This document shows positions 8,405 to 17,731 of a stretch of 64,000 bases of DNA, in pieces. Within the stretch, counting starts at the first letter, position 1, and every line of letters begins with the position of its first letter. A program made the translations under genes and the position numbers. The stretch covers positions 1 to 64,000 of the forward strand of contig JAUIDP010000002.1 of the NCBI GenBank assembly GCA_030429005.1, given 5' to 3'. This stretch comes from Gammaproteobacteria bacterium. GTDB lineage: Bacteria > Pseudomonadota > Gammaproteobacteria > Steroidobacterales > Woeseiaceae. The notes under the pieces were generated by a model. The model was not told the origin of the DNA. It made no database searches and saw only the letters and a program-made list of their open reading frames with translations.

Positions 8405-9922
8405 TCAGTCCTTGTCCTTTTCCTGTTGTTTGCGCTTCAGGATCTCGGCGATCATCTCCGGGCCGGCCTGTTTCGCAACGTCTTTCTGTTTGGCCAGTTC
8501 CTCGACGCGTTCCAGCCGTTCCTTCTCCAGGCGTTCATTGCGCGCTTCGAAGCGGCTGCGGGCCCGTTCCGCCCGCGCTTTTTCGTCAGCGAGTTCCTGG
8601 ATGCGGGCCTTGGCGGTGCGAAAATCGGCGGTCAGCGGAATATGGCTCGGGCAGACCAGGTCGCAACAACCGCACTCGATGCAGTCGGTCAGGCCATACT
8701 CGCGCAGTTTCTTCTCGTTGTCGGCGCAGGCATACCAGAACAGCTGTTGCGGCAACAACTGGATCGGGCAAACGTCAGCACAGTTGCCGCAACGGATACA
8801 CGGCATCTCATTGCCGATGGCGGGCGGCTCGGACAAGACCAGGACACAGTTAGTGGCCTTGACGAGCGGTACCCGGTCTGTCGTGACGGACTTGCCAGTC
8901 ATCGGTCCGCCGACGATCAGCTGCCTGGCGCGCTCGGTGTAGCCACCGGCGAACGCGACGACATCGGCGATGGGTGTGCCGATGCGGGCCAGGACGTTCA
9001 TGGGCCGGGCAACACCATCGCCGGTGATCGTTGTGACACGCGAAGTCAGCGGCTGCCGGCTGACAATCCAGTCGTAGATCGCGCTGGCCGTGCCAACATT
9101 CTGCACCAGGCAGCCGACGTCGCTCGGCAGGCCGCCAGTCGGCACCTCGAGATTGGTGACCAGCTGCACGAGCTGGTCTTCGCCGCCGGACGGATAGATT
9201 GTCGGGACCTGCTTCAGCACGATGCGCTCGTCGCCCAGTTCGGCCATGGCCTCGCCCAGTCGCTGGATTGCCTGCGGTTTGTCGCTTTCAACAGCGATGA
9301 AGCAGACCTCGAGGCCCAGTGCATGCATCAGGATCCGGGCGCCGCCCAGGATTTCGCGGGCGTACTCGCGCATCAACACGTCATCGCAGCTAATGTACGG
9401 CTCACACTCGACGCCGTTCAGAATCAGGTATTCGAGGTCGCAGGTGATCGCCTGCATCAGTTTCTGTGCAGTCGGAAACACGGCACCACCAAGACCGACG
9501 ATCCCGCCTTGCAGGATCTCCTGCAGCAGCTCCTTAGGTGCCAGCTGCCGATAGTCCGGTAGCGCGTTGGCGCTTGCGAAGACCGTATCCTTGCCATCGC
9601 ACTCGATGACGATGCACGGTGCTCTCGAGCCGAGCCGCCTGGAAACGGGCCAGGGCTCAATCGCAACGACCGTGCCTGAAGAGGAGGCATGAATCGGGGC
9701 GCCGAGGCTGCCTTCCACGGCGGCGATCAACTGGCCGCGCGCGACTGTATCGCCGACATTGACGATCGGCTGCGACGGTTCGCCGACATGCTGTGCAAGC
9801 GGCAGTACCAGTACGTCGGGCACCGGCATTGGCTGGATCGGATTACTCGTGGCTTCGGCCTTGTTGGCCTCGAGCCGCAAACCACCGTGCAGCTTGCCGA
9901 GGTCGTAAGTCGGGGCACTCAC
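8405..9922 (-). CDS. rsxC: Electron transport complex subunit RsxC/RnfC
   Basis: This subunit binds NADH/FMN and carries two [4Fe-4S] clusters, seen as CIRCGNCADVCP and CIECGCCDLVCP. An N-terminal KLHGGLRLEANK and the Gly-rich GLGGAVFPTAQK are family hallmarks. The start is GTG at 9922, overlapping the rsxB stop (GTGA), which gives 505 aa. The frame stays open upstream but that part is a shadow of rsxB. The C-terminus ends in a charged, probably coiled-coil tail of about 70 residues (KARAERARSRFEARNERL). That is shorter than the long Ala/Lys repeats of enteric RsxC. Confidence 0.95.
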   Translation of the reverse strand: MSAPTYDLGKLHGGLRLEANKAEATSNPIQPMPVPDVLVLPLAQHVGEPSQPIVNVGDTVARGQLIAAVEGSLGAPIHASSSGTVVAIEPWPVSRRLGSRAPCIVIECDGKDTVFASANALPDYRQLAPKELLQEILQGGIVGLGGAVFPTAQKLMQAITCDLEYLILNGVECEPYISCDDVLMREYAREILGGARILMHALGLEVCFIAVESDKPQAIQRLGEAMAELGDERIVLKQVPTIYPSGGEDQLVQLVTNLEVPTGGLPSDVGCLVQNVGTASAIYDWIVSRQPLTSRVTTITGDGVARPMNVLARIGTPIADVVAFAGGYTERARQLIVGGPMTGKSVTTDRVPLVKATNCVLVLSEPPAIGNEMPCIRCGNCADVCPIQLLPQQLFWYACADNEKKLREYGLTDCIECGCCDLVCPSHIPLTADFRTAKARIQELADEKARAERARSRFEARNERLEKERLERVEELAKQKDVAKQAGPEMIAEILKRKQQEKDKD

Positions 9923-10404
9923 CGGGCGGCCTGCATGCTGATGCAATCCACCGGGCAGGGTGCGATACACAGTTCGCAGCCGGTGCATTCGCTGGCAATG
10001 ATCGAATACATCAGGTGGTGAGCACCGACGATGGCGTCGACAGGGCAGGCGCTGCGGCAATGCCCGCAACCGATGCACCGCGCCTCGTCGATCACAGCGA
10101 TGCCGGCCGGCCCGGCGGCCGGCTCGGCGAGTGGCAACGCTTCTTTGCCAAGGAGATCGGCGAGCCGCCGGACGGTGGTCTCGCCACCCGGCGGACAGAG
10201 GTTGATTGCCGCACCGTTGTCGACAATAGCCTCGGCATACGGCCGGCATCCTGGAAATCCGCATTGCGCGCATTGGGTCTGCGGCAGCAATTTATCCACC
10301 TCGTCGACGAGTCCGGACGCCCGTGCCGGCAGCGATCGGCTGGCGTAACTGAGAGCGACACCGGCAACCAGTGCCAGGATGCCGATTGTGATGACGGCCG
10401 TCAC
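9919..10404 (-). CDS. rsxB: Electron transport complex subunit RsxB/RnfB
   Basis: A 161-aa ferredoxin-like subunit. It has an N-terminal membrane anchor (about 3-21), a CAQCGFPGC cluster motif with C45, C48 and C53 plus C70, and two classical [4Fe-4S] motifs, [12 protein letters not shown] from C110 and [12 protein letters not shown] from C140. This set passes electrons between soluble ferredoxin and the membrane subunits. It overlaps the rsxA stop by 4 nt and rsxC by 4 nt. Confidence 0.96.
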   Translation of the reverse strand: MTAVITIGILALVAGVALSYASRSLPARASGLVDEVDKLLPQTQCAQCGFPGCRPYAEAIVDNGAAINLCPPGGETTVRRLADLLGKEALPLAEPAAGPAGIAVIDEARCIGCGHCRSACPVDAIVGAHHLMYSIIASECTGCELCIAPCPVDCISMQAAR

Positions 10405-10982
10405 GAGCGGCCCATCCCGGCAAACCCCATGAAAGCCAGCGACATGATGCCGGCGGTCATCAGCGCGATCGCTGTGCCGCGGAATGGCGATGGGATGTCG
10501 GCTGCTTCGAGCCGTTCCCGGATTGCTGCGAACATGACGAGCACGAGTGCGAAACCGCCGGCTGCGCCAAAACCGAAAAAGACCGATTGCACGAAGCCCT
10601 TGGACTCCTGCACGTTCAGCAGCGCGACGCCGAGAACCGCGCAGTTGGTCGCGATCAGCGGGATGAATATACCCAGCACCTGGTGCAGCATCGGGCTCAG
10701 GCGACGGACCATGATCTCGGTGAACTGCACACTGGCCGCGATCACCAGGATGAAGCTGATCGTGCGCAGGTACTCGAGGTCCAGCGGCACCAGAACATAC
10801 TGGTGCAGCAGGTAGGCGGTTGCTGATGACAAAGTCAGCACGAATGCCGTGGCCAGCGACATGCCGGCAGCCGCGTCAATATTCTGCGAAACCCCGAGAA
10901 ACGGGCACAGGCCGAGAAACCGTACCAACACGAAATTGTTGACGAGGACGGTGCCGACAAGGATGGCGAATAGCTCTGTCAT
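10401..10982 (-). CDS. rsxA: Electron transport complex subunit RsxA/RnfA
   Basis: A 193-aa membrane subunit with six hydrophobic helices. C26 in FLGLCPFLG and C114 in IATNCAVLG are the conserved Cys that share the intramembrane [2Fe-2S] cluster with RsxE. It is the first rsx gene. The start ATG at 10982 is only 18 nt past the metG stop, so the rsx run may be transcribed from the metG or pilT promoters as well as from its own. Confidence 0.96.
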   Translation of the reverse strand: MTELFAILVGTVLVNNFVLVRFLGLCPFLGVSQNIDAAAGMSLATAFVLTLSSATAYLLHQYVLVPLDLEYLRTISFILVIAASVQFTEIMVRRLSPMLHQVLGIFIPLIATNCAVLGVALLNVQESKGFVQSVFFGFGAAGGFALVLVMFAAIRERLEAADIPSPFRGTAIALMTAGIMSLAFMGFAGMGRS

Positions 10983-11000
10983 GACAGAGGCGTATTGTAA

Positions 11001-12653
11001 CTAGCTTTGTTTCGATTGCTCGACCATGTCATTGACCTGGCTGGCTTCCACCCGGGTCAACAACGGCCTGAAGGCTGCAATGCCGGTAGCGAGCAAGGGA
11101 TCACCCGCGTCGTCCCAATGCCAGGCGGACTCCGCGAGGAACTCGCGCGCATCGGCCGCGACCGTGGGAATAACCGGCGCCAGGTAGATCATCAGGCTGC
11201 GAAACAGGTTGATGCCCTGGGTGCAAATTGCCTGTACTTCAGGCAGTTGCGCCTCATCCTTCGCCATGACCCAGGGCTTTTTCTCGTCGATATAGCGATT
11301 CGCGTCGTCGGCGAGTGCCATGACGCGGCGCATGGCCTTCGAATACTCACGTTGCTCGTAATGTTCGGCGATGTCGTCGGCGGCGCCGGCGACAGTCGCG
11401 AACAACGCGGGATCGTGCAGTTCGGCAGCCAGTTGCCCGTCGAAGCGCTTGTTGATGAAGCCTGCGCAACGGCTGGCGATGTTCACGAGTTTGCCCACGA
11501 GGTCCGAGTTGACGCGTGCGACAAAGTCTTCCAGGTTCAGGTCGAGGTCTTCAACGGTTGGTCCCAGCTTTGCAGCGTAGTAATAACGCAGGTGGGCCGG
11601 GTGCAGGTGATCGAGGTATGTGCGGGCATTGATGAAGGTGCCGCGTGACTTCGACATCTTCTTGCCGTTGACGGTCAGGAAACCGTGCGCGAAAACGCTG
11701 GTGGGCGTACGGAACCCGGCACCCTGCAGCACAGCAGGCCAGAACAACGTATGGAAGTACATGATGTCCTTGCCGATAAAATGATACAGCTCGGTGTCGT
11801 GGCCGGGGCGCCAGTACTCGTCGAAGTCCAGGTCGTCGCGCCGCTCGCACAGGTTCTTGAAGCTGGCGGCGTAGCCGACCGGTGCATCCAGCCAGACATA
11901 GAAGTACTTGTCGTCGGTCCCGGGAATCCGGAAGCCGAAGTAGGGCGCGTCGCGCGAGATATCCCAGTCCTGCAGGCCGGCCTCGAACCACTCCTCCAGC
12001 TTGGCGACCATCGTTTTTTCCAGGGCCGCTTCCGCTATCCACTGGCGCAGGCGCTCTTCATAGTCACTCAGCTTGAAGAAATAGTGCTCCGAATCGCGCT
12101 TGACCGGCGTGGTTCCTGACAGGACGGAAACCGGGTCGATCAGGTCGGCCGGTGAATACGTTGCGCCGCAGTTCTCACAGGCGTCGCCATACTGGTCTGC
12201 GGTCTTGCAGCGCGGACAGGTGCCACGCACGAAGCGGTCGGGCAGGAACATGCCCTCCTGCTCGTCGTAGGCCTGCTCGATTGTCCGCGTGTAAATGTCG
12301 CCCGCTTCGTACAGCACCGAAAACATCTCAGCGACAAGCGCTTCGTTTTCCGGCGAGTGTGTCGTGTGGTAATTGTCGAACTCGATGCCAAAGGCCGCGA
12401 AGTCGCGCAGGAATTCTTCGGTGACTTTCTCCGTCAGTTCCTCGGGTGAGACACCCAGCTCGCGGGCTTTCAGCATGATCGGCGTTCCGTGCACGTCGCT
12501 GGCACAGACATATGTGCACTGGTGGCCACGCAATTTCTGGAAGCGCACCCAGATGTCGCCTTGCAGGTATTCCACCAGGTGGCCCATGTGAATGGACCCG
12601 TTGGCATAGGGCAGGGCATTGGAAACGAGGATCTTGCGAACGTTTGCGGGCAT
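11001..12653 (-). CDS. metG: Methionyl-tRNA synthetase (short form without C-terminal dimerisation domain)
   Basis: A class I synthetase that charges tRNA-Met. It has HMGH at residues 22-25, KKMSKSRGT near 331-339, and the zinc-knuckle pair [17 protein letters not shown]. The protein is 550 aa from the ATG at 12653. The EMAP/Trbp111-like C-terminal domain of the approximately 675-aa E. coli enzyme is absent: the chain ends soon after the anticodon-binding helices. A TTG eight codons upstream (12677) is an alternative start but lacks a better ribosome site. It sits 45 nt after the neighbouring PilT-type gene. Confidence 0.95.
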   Translation of the reverse strand: MPANVRKILVSNALPYANGSIHMGHLVEYLQGDIWVRFQKLRGHQCTYVCASDVHGTPIMLKARELGVSPEELTEKVTEEFLRDFAAFGIEFDNYHTTHSPENEALVAEMFSVLYEAGDIYTRTIEQAYDEQEGMFLPDRFVRGTCPRCKTADQYGDACENCGATYSPADLIDPVSVLSGTTPVKRDSEHYFFKLSDYEERLRQWIAEAALEKTMVAKLEEWFEAGLQDWDISRDAPYFGFRIPGTDDKYFYVWLDAPVGYAASFKNLCERRDDLDFDEYWRPGHDTELYHFIGKDIMYFHTLFWPAVLQGAGFRTPTSVFAHGFLTVNGKKMSKSRGTFINARTYLDHLHPAHLRYYYAAKLGPTVEDLDLNLEDFVARVNSDLVGKLVNIASRCAGFINKRFDGQLAAELHDPALFATVAGAADDIAEHYEQREYSKAMRRVMALADDANRYIDEKKPWVMAKDEAQLPEVQAICTQGINLFRSLMIYLAPVIPTVAADAREFLAESAWHWDDAGDPLLATGIAAFRPLLTRVEASQVNDMVEQSKQS

Positions 12654-12698
12654 TTTGAGGATACTTGGCCGGGTCAAAGGCCGCGATTATGCCACGTT

Positions 12699-13760
12699 TC
12701 AGTCGCTGTCCTTCAGCCGTTCGAACTTGGATTTGTCATTGGCCTGCAGATAGGCTTCCTTGCCGGCGATCACGGCGCCTTCGACGAGTTTCATCAGCGC
12801 CGAGTCCATCGTCTGCATGCCGACTGCGCCGCCCGATTGCATGGCGGTTTCCAGCTGGTCGAGCTTGCCCTGGCGGATCAGGTTGGCGACGGCAGGGGTG
12901 TTGATCAGCACTTCAAGCGCCGCGACGCGGCCGGCCTGCTGCTTGGTTGGTAACAGTTGCTGCGACACGACACCGCGCAATGACGTCGAGATCATTGTGC
13001 GGATATGCGACTGCTTGTCGGCCGGAAAGGAGTTGATGATCCGGTCGACGGTCTGCCCGGCGCCGTTGGTATGCAGGGTACCCATGACGAGGATACCCAT
13101 CTCGGCGGCGGTTACCGCGATGCTGATGGTCTCGAGGTCGCGCATCTCGCCGACCAGGATAACGTCGGGGTCCTCGCGCAACGCCGAGTGCAGCGCATCG
13201 GAAAAACGTGCGCTGTGCTCACCGATCTCGCGCTGGCTCATCAGGCAGCCCTGGGACTTGTGCACGAATTCGATCGGGTCCTCGATCGTCAGGATATGAC
13301 CCTTGAGGTTCTTGTTCATCGAGTCGATCATCGCGGCCAGCGTCGTCGACTTGCCGGAGCCCGTCTTGCCGGTGACGAGAATCATGCCCTGGGTATGTTT
13401 GCACAGGTCGTGGATGACGCGCGGCATGTTCAGCTGGTCCAGCGTCAGTGCCTGGGCCGGGATGGCCCGGAATATGGCGCCGATACCATTCAGATGGCGA
13501 AACACGTTGACGCGAAATCGCGAGACGTCCGGGATGTTGTACGCGAAGTCGGCGGACTCGTGTTCCTCGAACGCCCGCTGGGTTGTGCCGTCCATGATCT
13601 CGAACAGGCATTCCTGCACATTGTCGATCGTCAGCCGCTCGTCCATCAGTACCTGCAGGTCACCGTGGATGCGGGCGCGCACCGGGTCGCCGGAAATAAA
13701 GTGCAGATCGGAGGCCCGCTGCTTCAGGGCTTCCTGCAAATACGGGTCAATCTTACTCAT
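12699..13760 (-). CDS. PilT/PilU-family twitching-motility ATPase (second paralogue)
   Basis: A 353-aa hexameric-type ATPase of the type IV pilus retraction family. It has an N-terminal PAS-like region (ASDLHFISGDPVRAR), Walker A GKTGSGKSTT at 131-140, an Asp box ILTIEDPIEF, Walker B VILVGEMRD near 200-208, and the His box GTLHTNGAGQTVDR. The C-terminal VANLIRQGKLDQLETAMQSG corresponds to the AIRNLIRE region that is important for retraction in PilT. It overlaps the upstream paralogue by 8 nt. Which of the two is PilT and which is PilU cannot be settled by eye. Confidence 0.9.
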   Translation of the reverse strand: MSKIDPYLQEALKQRASDLHFISGDPVRARIHGDLQVLMDERLTIDNVQECLFEIMDGTTQRAFEEHESADFAYNIPDVSRFRVNVFRHLNGIGAIFRAIPAQALTLDQLNMPRVIHDLCKHTQGMILVTGKTGSGKSTTLAAMIDSMNKNLKGHILTIEDPIEFVHKSQGCLMSQREIGEHSARFSDALHSALREDPDVILVGEMRDLETISIAVTAAEMGILVMGTLHTNGAGQTVDRIINSFPADKQSHIRTMISTSLRGVVSQQLLPTKQQAGRVAALEVLINTPAVANLIRQGKLDQLETAMQSGGAVGMQTMDSALMKLVEGAVIAGKEAYLQANDKSKFERLKDSD

Positions 13761-14865
13761 TGAGCAGCTTCTCGTTGCCGCCGATGTCGATCAGCGGCAC
13801 CAGGTCGGTATTGGTGACATAGCGCTGGAACTTGCGCTTGTCGTTGGCAAAGCGATAGGCATCGTCCGGATCGATCTCCTTGGCGTTGATCGCGGCAAGC
13901 AGTGCCGAGTCCAGCAACTGCATCCCCTGGTCGCGGCCGGTTTGCAGTTGCGAAGGAATCTGGTGCGTCTGGTCGGTCGTGATCAGTTTCGAGATTGCCC
14001 GGTTGTTGACCAGGATCTCGACGATGGCACGCCGGCCGCGGCCGTCCGGTGTCTTGACCAGGACCTGGGTTACAACGGCTTTCAGGCTCATGGCGAGAAA
14101 TGCCTTTGTCTGTTCGCGCAGGTCGCCGGGCAGCGCGTCGATGATACGGTCAATGGTCTTCACTGCACCCGTCGTATGCAGCGTGCCGAGAACGAGGTGC
14201 CCGGTTTCGGCCGCCATCATCGCCATCGATATCGTTTCCGCGTCGCGCAACTCGCCGACGAGGATGACATCGGGGTCCTCGCGCATCGCCGCACGCACGC
14301 CGTCGGCGAAGGATGTAATGTGTGTCCCCAGCTCACGCTGGATCACCTGGCTCTTCTTGCTCGGGTGTACGAACTCGATCGGGTCTTCGAGACTGATGAT
14401 GTTCAGGCTGCGGGTTTCGTTCAGGTGGTCGACCATCGCCGCCAGCGTCGTGGACTTACCGGTGCCGGTCGAGCCGGTCACCAGCACCATGCCCTGGTGG
14501 TATTCGCAGAATTCGGTCAGGACCGGCGGTACGTTCAGCTGTGCAAGCTTCGGGACTTCGGTCGGGATGTGCCGGAACACGGCGCCATAACCGGTGGCCT
14601 TGCGGAACACGTTGACGCGGAAACGGCCGCCTTCCTCGCCAACATGGGAGAAGTCGAGATCATGCCCGGCCAGCAGCCGGTCCTGCTGGTTCTTCGTCAG
14701 GATCTCGTTGATATAGGACTCGAGTTCGGTATCGCTGAGAGCGCGGAACTTGATCGGCAGCAGGTCGCCGTTCATCCGCAGCATCGGCGGTACGCCGACG
14801 GCCAGGTGCACGTCCGAGCAGCCCTGCGCCAGGCCTAACTTCAAGAAGGAATCGATTCGAGCCAT
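13753..14865 (-). CDS. PilT/PilU-family twitching-motility ATPase (first paralogue)
   Basis: A 370-aa member of the same family as the following gene. It has CSDVHLAVGVPPMLRMNGDL at the N-terminus, Walker A GSTGTGKSTT at 131-140, an Asp box IISLEDPIEF, Walker B VILVGELRD, and the His box GTLHTTGAVKTIDR. It differs from the neighbour in the C-terminal region (NRAISKLITTDQTHQI in place of the AIRNLIRE-like segment), so it may be the accessory PilU-like or a third subtype. No other pilus gene is in the window. About 100 nt upstream ends the HEAT-kinase gene, same strand. Confidence 0.9.
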   Translation of the reverse strand: MARIDSFLKLGLAQGCSDVHLAVGVPPMLRMNGDLLPIKFRALSDTELESYINEILTKNQQDRLLAGHDLDFSHVGEEGGRFRVNVFRKATGYGAVFRHIPTEVPKLAQLNVPPVLTEFCEYHQGMVLVTGSTGTGKSTTLAAMVDHLNETRSLNIISLEDPIEFVHPSKKSQVIQRELGTHITSFADGVRAAMREDPDVILVGELRDAETISMAMMAAETGHLVLGTLHTTGAVKTIDRIIDALPGDLREQTKAFLAMSLKAVVTQVLVKTPDGRGRRAIVEILVNNRAISKLITTDQTHQIPSQLQTGRDQGMQLLDSALLAAINAKEIDPDDAYRFANDKRKFQRYVTNTDLVPLIDIGGNEKLLNE

Positions 14866-14964
14866 AGAGGCAGATGCCTGAAAATCAATCAGTTGCGCTT
14901 ATCCTAGGCGGAAATTATGTCGCATTCCAGAGCGACATCACACTTTTGGGAATCTGCGCCGGAT

Positions 14965-17430
14965 TTACAGGCGTACCGTGTCGAGGGCCTCGGTCAGTTC
15001 GTCCATCGACTGGTAGCGCTTCGACTTGTCGACGGACATCGCCCGGGCGATGACGGCAGCATAGGTGTCAGGGATCTCGGGGTTGATCTCCTGGCACTGC
15101 TTGGCCTTGCCCTGCACGTGCTGGTACATCACCGACATGTGGTCGCCGCGGCTGTATGGCGGAATGCCGGTAGTCATCTCGTACATGATGACGCCGATGC
15201 TGTAGATGTCGGCCGTCTCGTCAACTTTCTTGCCGAGAATCTGCTCCGGCGCCATGTATTTTGGTGAGCCGATAACATAGCCGGTCTTGGTGAGTTGCGT
15301 GTCGCCGCTGGAGGCGGCTGCCGCGACGCCGAAGTCCACGATTTTCAACAGCCCGTCCTCGTTGACCAGGATGTTGGCCGGTTTCAGGTCGCGATGGATG
15401 ACGCCGGCGAGGTGGGCTATAGCCATGCCGGTAGCGATATCGCGCGAATACTTGAGGGCCTTGTCGATCGGCATTGGCTTGCCATCAGGGATCTCACCGG
15501 ACAGCGTGTGCGACGGGAAGTACTCCATCGAGATCGCGTAGCAGCCCTGCAGGTTCAGAAAGTCGTAAATTCGAATGACGTTGCGATGAGTGATCTTGCG
15601 CGAGTAGCGCAATTCGTGCACGAATCGCTTCATCATCTCTTCATCGGAGGAAACGTTCGGGTTCAGGAATTTCAGGATCAGTTGCTCGTCGACGACTTCG
15701 TCCTGCATCAGCAGTACCGTGCCGAAAGCGCCCTTGCCGATCTTCTCGAGGTACCGGTAGCGGCCGTCGATAACGTCACCGGGATTAAGCTGGGAGATAT
15801 CGAGAACCGGGGCAGCCATCGCCGGCGCAGGGGCTGCTGCGCCATCGGCACCGTTGGCGCCCTGCGTGTCGCCGGCTGCCGGCAGTTGCTGGTGAGCAGA
15901 CAGCAACTTCTCGAGTTCGTCGTTGTCCAGCAACAGTGTTTTCGTATGTTCGCCGATTTTTTCCGCACGCTTGTTTTCTTCCAGCACGGTGGCCGAGAAA
16001 CGCGCGTCGAGTTCCTTCAGTGCCTTGTCGGCGCTGTTGATGATCGTCGCTTCCTCGGACTGCTTGACCTTCTGCAGTACGCCGCGCACGGAATCCGCGT
16101 GCGACTCGTCCGCGAGCTGTGCGATAGCCTTGATCGCCTCGACCTGGACGTCGCGTTCCGGGCGGTTCAGCATCGGCAACAATTTCGTAATGTGTGTCTG
16201 GTTGCCGATCTTGCCGAGTGCGCGAATGACCACCGTGTCGGTCTTGGCGTCCTTGCCCAGCATATCCAGGAGTCTCGGCAACGCTTTCGGCCCACCGATT
16301 TTCGACAGGGCGTCCACGGAACGTTCGCGCACCCACCAGTCGCTGTCATCGGTTGCCTTGATCAGGTGATCAACGGCGCTCGGGTCCTTGGTGGCATTCA
16401 AAATCTCAATTGCCGTGCGGCGAATTTCTTCGTCTTCGTCCTTGATCAACGCGACCACCGACTGCACGACTTTCGGTCCGCCGATTTCAGCCAGCGCATC
16501 GCCGGCGCGCGAGCGCACCCACCAGTCGTCGTCCTTGATCACATTGAGCAGGTCCTTGACCGAATCGGCATTGCCAATCTCGTTCAGGACTTCAACTGCT
16601 GCGCGGCGTGCATATTCGGAATCGTCTTTCAGAGCGTCGGCAAGATACTTGACCGTTTCCGGGTGATTCATCTGCACCAGCATGTCGACGGCCTTGTTCT
16701 GCACGTCCAGGTCGGGGTCCTGTAACAGCCGGCTGACAGCGGCAATATTGACGTTGGCGCCACGGGACGCCAGCGCTGACAGTGCGGCGCTACGTACCAG
16801 CTTGTGCGTGTCCCGCAACTGCACTTCGAGCGCCTGGTTGACCTCGGGCTTGTCAAAGCGCCCGAGCAGGCCAATCAGGTGGATCTTGATGTACGGGTCC
16901 TTGCCACCCATGCGGGCGATCAGGTCGGGCACCATTTCCGGGCTGATGATTTCCTCAATCAGCTTGAACAGCGCTGCTGACTCTTTCGGGTCGAGTTCGT
17001 AGGCGCGCTGCAGCAGTTCGTGCACGCTCAGGTCCTGCTTGTGCACGCGCAGGACCTCGATCAGCGCGTGCTTCGCAACTTCCGGGTCGTCGAAAAACTC
17101 GAGCAGGTTGTTGGCGTTGTAGTTGATGCTGCTGGACAGGGCCCAGGACGTGCCCGAAACGACGCGTTCGTTGCCGTCGGCGAGCCCTTCGCGGTAGGCA
17201 TCGAGCGTCTTGTCACTGACCAGGCTGGACAGGATGTCGACGAAAACCATCGTGTGCGACTTGTCGGACAGCGCAAGAGCGTCGATCGCCTTGGGGATGA
17301 CCTTGGGGCCGACTTTCTTGAGCTTGGCGACGATGCGTTGTGCGGCCGGGGAGTCCGGTTGTGGTTCAGCAGCGAGTTGGGCGATCAGCTGGTCCGCGCG
17401 GAATCCGCCGAGCAGGCTCATGACAGCCAC
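14965..17430 (-). CDS. HEAT-repeat protein fused to a Ser/Thr protein kinase, 821 aa
   Basis: Residues about 30-475 are a chain of HEAT-type helical repeats, several with a WWVRERSVDALSKIGGPK-like unit. A linker at about 480-545 contains a short Ala/Pro-rich stretch. Residues about 555-820 form a eukaryotic-like kinase: G-loop IGKGAFGTV (564-572), Lys587, HRDLKPAN (679-686), DFG (699-701) and APEQ (727-730). All catalytic residues are present. There is no transmembrane segment, so it acts in the cytoplasm, unlike PASTA kinases. It lies upstream of two PilT-type genes in the same direction, so control of pilus retraction is a fair inference but unproven. ATG codons at 17430 and 17421 are both possible starts. 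Confidence 0.9.
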   Translation of the reverse strand: MAVMSLLGGFRADQLIAQLAAEPQPDSPAAQRIVAKLKKVGPKVIPKAIDALALSDKSHTMVFVDILSSLVSDKTLDAYREGLADGNERVVSGTSWALSSSINYNANNLLEFFDDPEVAKHALIEVLRVHKQDLSVHELLQRAYELDPKESAALFKLIEEIISPEMVPDLIARMGGKDPYIKIHLIGLLGRFDKPEVNQALEVQLRDTHKLVRSAALSALASRGANVNIAAVSRLLQDPDLDVQNKAVDMLVQMNHPETVKYLADALKDDSEYARRAAVEVLNEIGNADSVKDLLNVIKDDDWWVRSRAGDALAEIGGPKVVQSVVALIKDEDEEIRRTAIEILNATKDPSAVDHLIKATDDSDWWVRERSVDALSKIGGPKALPRLLDMLGKDAKTDTVVIRALGKIGNQTHITKLLPMLNRPERDVQVEAIKAIAQLADESHADSVRGVLQKVKQSEEATIINSADKALKELDARFSATVLEENKRAEKIGEHTKTLLLDNDELEKLLSAHQQLPAAGDTQGANGADGAAAPAPAMAAPVLDISQLNPGDVIDGRYRYLEKIGKGAFGTVLLMQDEVVDEQLILKFLNPNVSSDEEMMKRFVHELRYSRKITHRNVIRIYDFLNLQGCYAISMEYFPSHTLSGEIPDGKPMPIDKALKYSRDIATGMAIAHLAGVIHRDLKPANILVNEDGLLKIVDFGVAAAASSGDTQLTKTGYVIGSPKYMAPEQILGKKVDETADIYSIGVIMYEMTTGIPPYSRGDHMSVMYQHVQGKAKQCQEINPEIPDTYAAVIARAMSVDKSKRYQSMDELTEALDTVRL

Positions 17431-17731
17431 CTCGAAACAGGCAGACGCAAAGCGGTGCGGAGAGAGCCGATGGCGGGCCTCCCTGCGCGCATAGTCCGTA
17501 ATCCACGTGTGTCAGTTGTCAATCGGTTCGCTCGTGCCCAGGCGAAGTGCGAAATTCGCGGTAAATCCATTCGCTGCGGCATTATGCCACAGCGCCCCGA
17601 ACACATTGTGATGTGAGCCTTCGCCATTCTGTGCTTGGCACCGGGGCAGGCTTCGTTACAATGTGCGCGCACACGGCTCCCGATAAAGGAGCTGTAGCGC
17701 TGTCATTTTACCTAATACCAACGGCCGAAAT
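17431..17731. other. Divergent intergenic region between the HEAT-kinase and mrp
   Basis: About 300 nt without a gene. It must hold the promoters of both outward-facing genes. On the plus side a good sigma-70 pair is visible at 17635-17662 (separate entry). Several short plus-strand frames exist but have no protein-like content. I see no RNA gene, tandem repeat or strong hairpin followed by T residues. Confidence 0.6.
17635..17662 (+). promoter_or_regulatory. Likely sigma-70 promoter for mrp-dcd
   Basis: TTGGCA at 17635-17640 and TACAAT at 17657-17662 are separated by 16 nt. They lie about 70 nt upstream of the GTG start of mrp, oriented towards it. No other promoter of similar quality is visible in this divergent region. 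Confidence 0.55.

Noticed and set aside
9923-10273. N-terminal extension of RsxC
   Set aside because: It overlaps rsxB in another frame. The GTG at 9922 overlaps the rsxB stop and gives the family's expected N-terminus.
15295-16725. Open frame of 476 codons on the plus strand
   Set aside because: It is antisense to the HEAT-kinase gene, whose kinase motifs are intact.
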